DNA from: Diphasiastrum complanatum
Lineage: Eukaryota; Streptophyta; Lycopodiopsida; Lycopodiales; Lycopodiaceae
Length of the DNA stretch: 64,000 nt
Reading direction: 5' to 3'
NCBI GenBank assembly: GCA_029204225.1
Contig: CM055100.1
Span: 63,557,141-63,621,140 of the forward strand
Each line of letters starts with the position of its first letter. The first letter of the stretch is position 1. The position numbers and the translations under genes were made by a program. Positions 32,829 to 43,733 of the stretch are shown here, one piece after another. The notes beneath the pieces are model-generated. The model saw only the letters and a list, made by a program, of their open reading frames with translations. It ran no database searches and had not been told where the DNA came from.

Positions 32829-35800
32829 TTCCTACAAATTGAAGGAAGCTGTCTTGCTAACATGTATTATCGTTGTAATGAGATCCACATTACGAGTCAT
32901 GTCATATATGCAGCCAGAATTTTGGGTATATCAGCCAGTTGGATAAGTACAACAGTCAACCACAGAAAAGTTGGTAGTGTACCTGTTGTTTATGCAATTG
33001 ACAACTGTGGGCTCTTTGATTTGGGGCTGTCAAATTGGAGAATCCCATTATTCTTGTGGTTTTGAAGTGGCTGGAGCATTGGATGGGATTGGACAGTGTG
33101 GAGGTGGTGGAAGTTTTTTAATCAGGTTTGCGTAGCAACAACACACTTAAAAGTGGCATAGTAAGTCTGAGTCAAAGCAGCTGAGGAAGTCATGTCAAGC
33201 TGGTCCCAGAAGTCAATGAGAAGGGTAACCGGAGCATTCTCATTCTTGCATTCACGACATTCTATCATGTCTTCAGGCTTGCAAATTTATTACGATTATC
33301 AAATCGCAAGATGCGATATTCAATAGCAATTAAAAGTGTTTTTCGGTTGCTTCATTTAAGCAGCAGTGGTTTCGCTACACCAAATAACATCCAGCGGACA
33401 GTTTTATGTATTAATTTGTGGAATTTTAGGCTACTTCTTGCCTGTGACAACATTTTGTTCAAAGTCACAAGGCCACTTTATCATAAGAATATGGTAGGCC
33501 AGATTAAGCTCTAGTAACTGCATTCTGACAAATAGAGGTCCTCAGCCATGTACATTATAATGTTTTGGTGCATGTCATCTTTGGCTACACATTCTTATTT
33601 GCTTAATCTCAAAAGGGTTACACATGGATGCGTTCAACCATATCGAGATCTTGCAAATGATCATGTGCCAATTCTTTGAACTCCGAGTTTAGATTAATGA
33701 TAGTGAATAGGTCGATATTCGACTGACTGCTGTCAACGATTATGAGCAACCTCAATGTTAAGTTGATTCAGGTTTTTTCAGTTTATGAGTGCACCTTTTG
33801 AACATTTCTTGTTTTTTTGCACTATCTATTTTGTTTTTGAGATGGATTGAATCAGAGATGCAATATTTGTTTGTTCTTTTGGAGAGACAAGGGTAAACTA
33901 TTTTGAGAAAATCCATTGTCCTATCAAAAATGTATCTTTGGTGCCAAAATGAGAATTTTTTGGCCTTGGATAGCAAGGTACTTGGTGGTCTTCCTATGAT
34001 TTGTTTCAAGGCTCATGCAATTTGCCACTTGAACCAGATTAATTCAAGTTAAAATTGAGCTCTTTGTCAAGTGCGGTTTTTTTTTAGTGTAAGCAAAAGG
34101 TCATCATGCAGGTTTTTGCAACTCGAGTCTTGTTGCAAGAATGTACTTGTACTTTGGCACTCCATTTATGTGCCTGAGGAACATAAATTATAGTACTAAA
34201 TCTTATAAGAAAAGTAGTAAGCCCTAGTGACATGCAGTCTATGCCAATTTTTTCCTAACAAGAAACCATAGCTGTTTGACATATTTGGATGTGATGATTT
34301 GGCAAATCTGTATGTGATGATTCACTTATTTGACATATTTGAAAGTGGTAATTGGCTTCTTCAGTTTTCTTGTTTGTTCCTTTGGAAAAACATGCAGATG
34401 AGTACAAAAGTTGAAAGTGTATTTTTTTTTTTTTATCATTTCTCACTCTTGGACACATCTGAAGAACTTTCAGTTTTAAGATTTGCTGAATTTTTTGGGA
34501 ACTCTCTACAAATCATTCCAAGGGAGGTATCACATGATTTGAGTCTTGGTAGTGGATGTCTTTCTAAACAAATGGACAAACATGGGTGGCATGTTATGAG
34601 TGTGTAGCTCATGAGCAAATTTAATGGGTACGAACTCCTTTGATGGCACGTGTATATCTTGGCTGATATGTTATTATTGGCATTTCATCATTATGACATA
34701 GTTGGGAAGAAGTACATGCGATCTTAGTTGGTATTTTGTTATGTGGCAGCAAGTGTTTGGCATGTATAGCTATTGCTAGTTTCTGGAAATGAAAGGCAAG
34801 TCATCAACTTGGAGGTTTTCTTTTCTATCCTCCATGTAAGGAACGTGCCGTAGGCTTGTTAACTAGAAAAAATTGGAAGCTACCTCCAGTCATTGAGAAA
34901 AGCAACTATCTACTGACATAGGTAATTTGGTTTTATATAGTCAACTCAGATTTTTTGTTAGTTGTCAGGTGCATATGATGGCCACATATGATGCTTACGT
35001 AAGGAGATTATCGAGGCATCTTAGTGGAATTTGTTAAAAAATATTAGCTCAAACAGGAGATAAAATTTGTGTTAATTTCTGAGTTGTGATGAATGGATCA
35101 TATTGACTTGGCGATCAAAAGTTAGCTGTAGATTTGTCATGTACAAAAACTAGCGTAGGAAGTTTTTGTCAGGTTTTTCGCATTTTTTGGGATTTTCACA
35201 TTCTCTCTCTTTGGCATTTTCGCATTTTTCCATTACAATTGAAACGTGCCTAAGTGCAAGAAAATACACTAAGTTTTGCATTTTTTGCATTTTTCGCTTC
35301 CCCAAAAAATGTGACAATTACAAAACAATGCATGCTTCCGCACCATAGAAATTGCTAGCTGCAGTTAAGGCAGAAACGGTCAGTTTGGTTTTCAGTAATA
35401 AATACACTTTCTTATGTTTGATGACTCCTGCATGACATTATCATCTATGTGCATGCATGATTTATAATGGAATATCTTTGCTAAAAACAAGAAGACAGTT
35501 GGAATTTAGTTGGACTACATTGCATTTTAATGGAATATGATGTAAAAATTTAACGGGGACTTTGAAGGTATGTTCAACATGGATCTCAAGAACAAGTGAC
35601 AGAGATGTGCCACTCCTTAGTGCTAAAAAAAATCATTGACGTTTGCCATGACGATAAATCATTGTATTGGTGTAGAGGAGAGGAACATAGTGCTCAATGA
35701 CAATGTTTGGACCATGCGTGGTATGCATCTATTGGTAAGTACTCAAGAACAAAGGCTCCTTAATTTTCTCTTTCCCTCAAAATCGAAATTATTGAAGTAT

Positions 35801-36890
35801 TTTTCCAAATGTAAATAATTCAATTAAACATATCGGGATGTATATAGCTAGAAATTGCGATTTTGCTACCCTTCAAGAAATTTAAAGTATTTTTTTTGAA
35901 ATTGTTGGAAGTATTGTTTTAGATGTACTATTTTGTACATGGGATAGAGATATTTCATATTGTTTTCTTTATGTTTATTTTGCTCTTGAATCGAAAACTA
36001 TATCACTTTTATAATATTAAAAAAAGGAGAAATTGAAAGAAAAGAATTCACTAATTGTCAAAAAAGTCCAGACACGTTAAAAAATGGAAGTAGAGTTATA
36101 GAGATCATCCACGTAGGAATAATGGATAGCCCATTAGGCCTTCCACATGATCTCTATAACTCACCTCTTACGTGGGATAGCACTGGAAGAACACATCCCT
36201 TGATAGAAATGGATGCAAGATAGAAAGCTAAAATCATACTTTTGATGCATTATTATATCCCTCTTTTGTATTTCTCTTAGTCTAAATTGGCCACTTTGAA
36301 CTCATGATTCATTAGGGGATATTAGAACTCAAAATGGGCCCTTTGTCCAGATCTTTTTTTTGAGTTTGCATGCTTTCAACGTCCAAGTGGCCCAATAAAT
36401 TGCGTCCATGGGGATAAACTGTAACTGTACTTGACGAGCGGAAATTTTTTTGGCATTCCTAGCCAAATTTTGGAGGTTTTCAAAACTCCCGTTGGGAAGA
36501 ACAAACGATTGTGATTGGACCATCGTTATTGCCCGAATACTCCTTTGATGTCCGTATTTGTAAACTCGAGGTTAATTTGAATTCAATATTTGTGAACTGT
36601 AGTTAACTAATCCTTGTAGTTTAGGAACTTCTTGTCATTCTTAGGTATACCTCTCATTCTCTTCATTTCGTAATCAGCTTCCATAGACATATTTTGGACT
36701 AGTGGCGACACATAATCGGAGACCAAGAGGAACCATTGATGCTATCAATATTTGCAATGAAAAAAATTCATAAGATCAATAGATACCAAGAATGTAATGT
36801 AAATATCAGTGGATTTTGATGTATCCTTCTTGAAAAGGCTCTTTCCAAAAAAGAAAAAGATCAGATAACATATATAGAAGCTCTTGGAAA
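32829..36890. other. 3' UTR of PP4R3 and intergenic AT-rich DNA
   Basis: The first few hundred bases should be the 3' UTR, but no poly(A) site could be fixed. Beyond it no gene is recognised. A 16-bp perfect inverted repeat lies at 36094-36162. Confidence 0.5.
36094..36162. repeat. Perfect 16-bp inverted repeat
   Basis: Arms GAGTTATAGAGATCAT at 36094-36109 and its complement at 36147-36162 enclose a 37-nt loop. Possible foldback element or MITE core. Confidence 0.85.
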
Positions 36891-37714
36891 GGAAGGATAA
36901 TGGATTTCAAAGTATCATCTGTTGGTCAATCTATCACAGAGGTTTTGGTTCGGCTTGCTTATCTTCACAAAGAACTCAACATCCAGGATTTGAATCCAAA
37001 TGATAGAAGAAAATGCAATTGTAAGTATATGATTACTATGTACATATTCAGATTAAATTTCTTTAGAATTAGCATTTTCTTTATATTAAATTTTTCTCAT
37101 GATAGTTTTGTTCGTTTTTCATATTTATATCCATAAAATTTTATTGAATGGCAATCGGTTCAATCTATGGAAGGAATAATTGAATACATTCTGATATCGG
37201 TATTTTGCAATATAAGGGACATTCTCCAAAATCCCTTTTAGAGTCATGAGGCTTTTTTTTTTATGATCACACCTATTTTCCTGATAAAAATGGTTTAGTG
37301 GTAGATTAGAGCCATATCTTCTACCAGATGTTTAAAGTGAGGAATCGATTTCTCCATATTCAACAATTTTAGAAAGTTTTCAATCTAGACTTTATATGGA
37401 TATCTAGAGCATATTAAAATGTAGCACTGGTTCAAAGAATAATAAATTAAGTTGGTATCTACCTTTTACTATTTTTTTTATATTTTTTTTACTCCAAATG
37501 CAATATTCGGTGAACAAAAACAATGTTTATTTGTAAGGACTTGAGTGATGAAATGCTCGCCGAGTTGTTGGATGATCGTTGGGATACAAAACAAAATGAG
37601 CAAGTTGAGTGCAGAGTATGCAAGTCATCGATGACATTTAGATATCACATAGAAAAACAAATGCTCACTTTGCTGCTGTATTATAGAAGATGGATAAAAT
37701 GCAAAAATGAGTGA
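36891..37714 (+). other. Unassigned open stretches (possible gene fragment)
   Basis: An ATG at 36900 opens about 40 codons (MDFKVSSVGQSITEVLVRLA, LHKELNIQDLN) before a GTAAGT donor-like site at 37021. A second open stretch at 37523-37714 reads DLSDEMLAELLDDRWD and CRVCKSSMTFRYHIEK, a Cys/His pattern that may bind zinc. The simple splice between them gives a stop, so they are not shown to belong together. I do not recognise either; they may be decayed transposon or gene pieces. Confidence 0.25.
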
Positions 37715-37848
37715 AGCCACTAGATCAAGATTATGCAATAAATCATCAAGAGCAATTTCAAATAACAGTGAAAAAAAATGACAACATTCTTGCTATGATC
37801 GGCGTGTGTTACGCGTGTGCACAGCTCAGTAGTGAGACACTGGAGGAG

Positions 37849-38540
37849 GCGCACGTTGAACCGATATCCTAAAAAAACAAAAAAGCCCTAACCCGATAGC
37901 GGATCAGCGTGCGGGTGAGCATATTGAGAATTCGATACGGAGGTTGTGCGCGTTGAACTGATATCTGGGGCATGAAATATGAATGTATCTTGAAGGTAAA
38001 GTTTGTTTTATGGTCACGTTTGTGCTTATATAGAGCGGGGATCGAAAATGATTGCCCTCATGAGTTTCTGTGAACGTATCGTATCTCTAGGTACAACAAC
38101 CATAAAGTTTGCAATCTTTTTGGAATCTCGATAATTGAATCATTAATAGATGGGATTTAAAGCCTAATGATGAATCTAAAAGGCTATAATTATAGACCAT
38201 TCATTACTTTTTGGTGTAGGTACCGTGCTGTAAAATTATTATTGGTGGACGTTTACAACACTAGATTGTATGACAAATGTATGGCTATGATTAACATGAA
38301 AAGGCCATAAATATGAGAACCACTTGAGTCATTGAGATTTCGAGATCCTTTCTTCATAACGCCTTCATAATTTCTCCCGTTATATCGAATCGACGTGCAC
38401 CTTGATCTCAGGACCATTCATTCCTCATTGTCGTGCGTTGAACCGCTATCAGCCTTTTCGCATACAGAATATTGAATCAACGTGCGCCTTTATCAAGGTT
38501 TGCGTGTGAAAACATTTGTGCGCATTGAAGCAATATCGTC
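37849..38540 (+). repeat. Four dispersed copies of a GTTGAACCGATATC-type motif
   Basis: Related 21-25-nt segments occur at 37849-37869, 37946-37967, 38431-38452 and 38516-38540, with consensus roughly GTGCG(C)(A/G)TTGAACCGATATC. All have the same orientation and lie just upstream of the orphan ORF at 38548. Confidence 0.6.
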
Positions 38541-38547
38541 ATCAATA

Positions 38548-39030
38548 TGACAAGCTCTTCAAGGTCTACAGAGGATAATCTTAGGGAGTTTTTGAAAGCC
38601 AGTGACATTCCATCCGACAAATTTGAGTATTTTTTCTCTCTCTTTTTTGCTCATTTTGATATTGATAAGCTTTTTTTATGAGAATCGTTTTAAATTACTT
38701 GCTCTTCTTGATGATTTTTCTCAGATTATTGCTACTCCTATTAGGGATATAGACGAGGAGCTTTGGATCAACCATATTCTTCAAGGATGGAATAAGTCAA
38801 AAGCAAAAGTGCTCAAATGGTGTAAAGCTCTTCTTGGTGCTTGGAAATGTCTTCAATCAAAGAAGCCTTATCTTGGCTATGGTAATTTTCCTACAATTTT
38901 AGGTTTCTTGGCTGGTTTTGTCATCAAGTCCTTGCCAAAGGATCAACTTGAGAAGCTATTTTTGGCTACATAAGATTTGGAGAGAACTAGCACACTCATC
39001 AAGCTAGTTTTTGAGGAGTGTGAAGAATAG
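38548..39030 (+). pseudogene. Orphan protein, broken ORF
   Basis: From ATG 38548 the plus strand reads MTSSSRSTEDNLREFLKASD and on to DIDKLF. It must then shift frame in a T run near 38672 to continue as YENRFKLLALLDDFSQIIAT, WCKALLGAWKCLQSKKPYLG and LPKDQLEKLFLAT. A TAA at 38971-38973 is followed without frame change by DLERTSTLIKLVFEECEE and TAG. Allowing one frameshift and one nonsense change it would be about 160 residues, largely helical. I do not recognise the family. Codon use and the even reading suggest a once-coding sequence, perhaps from a mobile element. Confidence 0.4.
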
Positions 39031-40200
39031 TCAAAATCTAGCTTGAGTATTTTGCAGTTTCATGTACATATGTAAATGTCACATGTGTGGAGCATGTCCC
39101 ACGTGTGGAGGGTAGGCATAATCATTTTAGTTCATTTATGTTGAGTTTGAATAGTCAATAGGCCTTAAACTTGAGTTTCGGGGGTCCTATGCCAAAAATA
39201 CCCCTTGTACACATGTTAGTAGGTGATTAGGCCAAAATTAGCTTTGACTTAGATCGAGGTAGTGTAGGCCTTTGACATTTGGTAGCTAGTGACATCTAAT
39301 TTTGTGTTGTAATGTTGTCATGTGACCAATCAAAAGAGAGAGATGCATAGAATTGGTCCAATCGCATGTAGGAGGGGACAACTCACTAGACCAATCAAAT
39401 TCTGAGGCGCTATGTAAGAGATCCAATCATTTCACTTGCTTACTACTCTTGGATCTCAAACTACTATTAAAGAGTGAGGGAGCTCATTTGAACTAAGTTT
39501 TTTGAAGAGATTGAGAGCTTCTACACCTAGTTTTGTCTCCATCTTCTCTCTCTACTTGAGTGCCTCATGTACATTCTCTCTCTACTCGAGAGCAAGCTAG
39601 TTCCATACTTAGTTTTTTTCTTCAAAAGTGGTCTCTCATAGTGAATGATACATTTTGAAAGGTCGATGCATGGTTTTGTGTGCTCTTGCCTTAGAATGTC
39701 AATGTAGATTGTGTGAATCAATCTTGTGTAGATCAGTCTTGTGTGAATCAATCTTGTGTAGATCTATGTGCAATCACACCCACCTTAGAAGATCAACCAC
39801 ATTGAAGTGAGAGTCCTCACACACGTGAAAAAGTACACAAAATTCACTTAAACGACCTCCTTTTAAATACATGAAAGAGTAGTTGCATGGATATTTAATT
39901 GATACTATTAAAGATAATCTTGTAGGCATGTTTCCCTTTGAATGTACATTTGGTGATCTTCCATCATTGCCACAGAATGTCATGATGTCAAAACATCAGA
40001 ACCTTTGGGTACTTGTGCTTGCTGGGTCTTTTATTATATCATTGGGTCTTTTATTTTTTCATATGAAACATGAATATATAATCTATAGTGAACTATTATA
40101 TCCATTTATTCAATGTGAGGATATTTTATTATGCTATCATTAGTTTCCTTGCATCTTGAGTTTCTATGTTTGTCATCAAGCATCTAGCCACAACTTGGGT
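39031..40200. other. Intergenic, with a 30-bp tandem repeat
   Basis: GTGTGAATCAATCTTGTGTA units occur at 39711 and 39741 (period 30). A plus-strand open stretch at 39883-40143 contains a hydrophobic segment (LVLAGSFIISLGLLFF) that could be a membrane helix, but no family is recognised. Confidence 0.4.
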
Positions 40201-40227
40201 TAAACCTTCACCTAGGCTAGATTAATC

Positions 40228-41650
40228 TACTTACGCTTTTGTTGCAAAGTGTTTATACCAACTAAATAATTATGCAATTAGAGAAGTGAAAGCATGGTAG
40301 CCATGTCAAGGTCTAAAATAGAATATTCATCCTATGTCTGAAACTCCTTGTATGCCTTTAAGGTCACCATATTGCCCTTATAACAAATTTAAAGCTCCCA
40401 AAGCTAGCTATGTAGTGGCCTTTGATTTATCCTTTGACATGAGTACGCTATAATGAAAGAGCATTTTTGAATTCCAAACTATTGTGTGGTGAAGTTGGCC
40501 CCCTTATAAAATTGTTGAAAGCCACTTCGTCGCCAAGATAAGTTATAAAGAAATAGACTGACACCTCATATTTTGATGGTCAAAATCAAGGTCAAAACTT
40601 AAAGGAGGAATACATCCCAACCAAGCACGTCATGCATGATGCACCCCACACCATTACACAATTCTCTTGTACAAGTTGCCAGCTTAATATACCAGCACTT
40701 TTGTTGCAAAAAGTGTATACCAACTAGTTAGTTAGGGGATCAAGGAAGAAAAAATATGTAACAAGAATGGAAACTAGATCAAGATATTCAAGCTGTGGTT
40801 GCAACTCCATGTCTATGTTTGAGTTTCCCATATTGGCCTTATGACAAGTCTCAAGCTCCCAAAGTCAATCATGTAATAACATTTGATTTGTAAACCTTTG
40901 ACATGAATGAGTTTTAGCATAATAGCACTTGAACATTCCAAATACTTTGTGGTAAGTTTAAAATGTTGCTTATGGAATTGTTGAAAAATGTTGTTACCAT
41001 AATAATTTCTAAGGAAATAGATTGACACCCAAACCACATGTGTTGATGGTAAACTTGTTTATTGGGTAGAGTGTTAAGCATCATATGTTATGTCAATGGA
41101 CCTTAGGCAAAGGCTCATCCCCTAGAAGCCCATCAAGTTAGAGTGGACAATAATGCCCAATTCACTATTATGTGCATAGTGATAATCATGACATAATTGA
41201 GTGTTAGCATATGAGAACTTATGTTTCATTGAGCTAATATTGTGTTATGGAAATTTTCATGGGTTGCACATTGTAACCAAGAAATCCATAGAGGAATGAT
41301 ATGGAAAATCCTTCAATTAGCCTATTGACAATTGGTTCATATATGCCAAAGATCCAGTGCATATCCTTGTAATGCATGTTATTGTTCAATCTCAAGTTTT
41401 AAAATGCAAGGATAAATGGATCCCTGAGCATGTCATATATAAAACCCCCCACACCATTACATAATTCATTTTTACAAGGAGGCTAGCATAATATACCAAC
41501 CCTTTTGTTGCAGAGTCCATACCAACTACTTAGTTGAGAAATCAAAGAAGAAAAGGTATGGTAGTGTTATCAGGATCTAGATAAGGATATTCATCCTATG
41601 CATTATTAACTTCATGTCTATCTTTAAGGTCACTATCCTAGCTATGAAGT
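40228..41650. repeat. Diverged tandem repeats of about 0.45-0.8 kb
   Basis: Three related blocks begin with TTTTGTTGCA(A/G)A..GT..ATACCAACTA at about 40236, 40698 and 41504. The first two remain alignable for some 350 bp (AAGCTCCCAAAG, CCTTTGACATGA, AAATAGA(C/T)TGACACC). No coding content; likely an old satellite-like or transposon-derived array. Confidence 0.65.
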
Positions 41651-41659
41651 CCTAAACCA

Positions 41660-43260
41660 TGGATCCTATTCTAAGCATGCCAAAACAAGCAACCACAAAG
41701 GGAACGGATGGTGGACAAACCAACCCAATCTAGTCTCACAATCAAGGATACACTAGTGAGAGCCCAATAGGTATACTTATACCCTCCAAGACCCATGCAC
41801 CACTAGTAGTGCACTGTGACACCTCACTGGACAACTCTACAACCTATCTGGGCCACGTCATCCAGTTCCACAATGACTCACTGATAGACCCATACAAATC
41901 CATCGTCATGAGTTTAGGCCTACAACCATTAATTATGACCTTATACACATAAGGGCCCCAATTCCCTTATGGTCATAACTAACTTACGGGTTGTTGGTCC
42001 ACTGATCCCTAGTGTGGACACGCTACCCGAGACCAGTCGTGAGCATGACATTCTTCCCCCCCCCTTATTCAAATTCTATCCTCAGAACTTAAAACTGGGA
42101 AAGTTCTTCCTTAAGCTTCCTTCTTGCTCCTAGGAATCATCATTGTTTGTGTGTCCCTTCATCGAACCAGATGCTCGGTAACTATACGATTTCTCAATCG
42201 TTTGGTTCTTGTATCCAAGATCTTTTCGGGTCCAAGTTGAGACATACCCGATGATTCATCCAACAGGTCCAATTGGTCTCCAGAAACAAGATGCTCACCT
42301 TCATGTAGACTCTTCTTGAGTCAGCTTACGTGAAAAAGCGGATGCATTTGAGTTCCTTCCGAGAGGTCCAAATGGTAAGCTAAGGATCCAATCTTTTTCA
42401 AGATCTGATACGGTCCTCTATACCTAGGAGACAATTTATAATGCTTGCCAATACACATTACACGAAAATCCTTTGGGATTCTCAAATATACCCAGTCCCC
42501 CACTTGAAAGTCTTGTGGCGATCTTTTTAGATTTGCATAATGTCGGTCCCTATCTTGTGCACACTGGACATTTTCACGTGCAATCCATAGCATTTCTTGC
42601 ATATCATGTAGGAAATCCGCTACCTTCTGAAATTTGATCGAAGCATGAATGAGCTATAACGGTAGCTTAATGCTTACTACTATTCAATCTCCATTAAGGA
42701 TAACTTCCTCTTAGAGGAGATTGCCATCAAAATATAAATGCAGATATCATCTAATCTTTTGATCACGCAGGTAATCCTTCTCTTAAACGATCAAGTATAA
42801 TTAGAATCTGAACTATGATTCGTCAATTATAATTCATCGGATTTTTGTCCTATATTCAATAAGAGAACGTGATGCCCTATCATAGGCAACTCAATCAAAG
42901 TCAGATACACTTCCCAATATGATGGCCACCAAAAAATATGCTCAGAGCATTTTCTCCCTCACCTGATTTGTTCTTTCCATCTAACCAATGGTCAAAAGAA
43001 CTTAAGCTTAGATTTGTCTCTAGTCTAGTGAACACAACCGACCAAAAGTGACCAGTAGCCCTTGGATCATGATCGTTTATAATGTCACTTGGTGATTCAT
43101 AAAGTCTAAACAGACGTTCTACAACTATTTGAGCAAAATCAGATGCATTTTTAGCGGTCTTTACCCAAATAAACATAGCCGATTTGGTAAGATGGCCAAT
43201 CATTATCAAAATTTCACTATCATGTTTATTCATCCAGGGTAATCTTACCATGATCTAAGT
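41660..43260 (-). mobile_element. Ty3/gypsy fragment: LTR, integrase tail, integrase core
   Basis: The LTR ends at 42050 (minus reading begins TGTCATGCTCACGAC), next to a purine tract complementary to 42051-42064. On the minus strand, 42602-42321 encodes the integrase C-terminus (DFQVGDWVYLRI, YKLSPRYRGPYQILKKI) and 43251-42901 the integrase core (DSEILIMIGHLTKSAMF, DHDPRATGHFW). Some 270 bp of non-pol sequence separates core and tail; the same filler occurs in the inverted relative at 47690-47910, so it predates their divergence. No Gag or RT remains. Confidence 0.8.
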
Positions 43261-43733
43261 CCTCTCTTATTGATCAGGTATCCTAGAGTCTGAGTTATGA
43301 TTCTCCAATCACAACTCTCCAGATTTCCGAGACCATACCATATCATGAGAGTGCCTCACAATTCGTAGAAGACACATGAGGTGTTCCAAAAAGTCTTTTC
43401 CATCAAGAAAGTTTCAAACTTTTCCAACTCACTTATGGTGCCTATATAAGGATTGTAATCCATAAATGCCCTTACTTTAGCCATGGCACAAAGTGTCATT
43501 TCAAAGTTAGGGTTCAATCTAGAATATGTCTAGAATTTACTCTTAAGTTCTGATCTAGAATAGCTTAAAATTCATCAGAACTTCATTACGTGAAGCTCTA
43601 TCTTTTGGCTACAATAAACTATCCAACTCTCCTGAGTCTTTCGGGATAGTATTCCATTCTTTCCAATTGTGAAAAGATTAAGGCCAAAAGTTCACGTGTA
43701 TTCTATGCACATAAACCTTTAAATGAATCCAGT

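Noticed and set aside
32701-33065. Small ORFs at the PP4R3 3' end
   Set aside because: Out-of-frame shadows of the last exon and 3' UTR.
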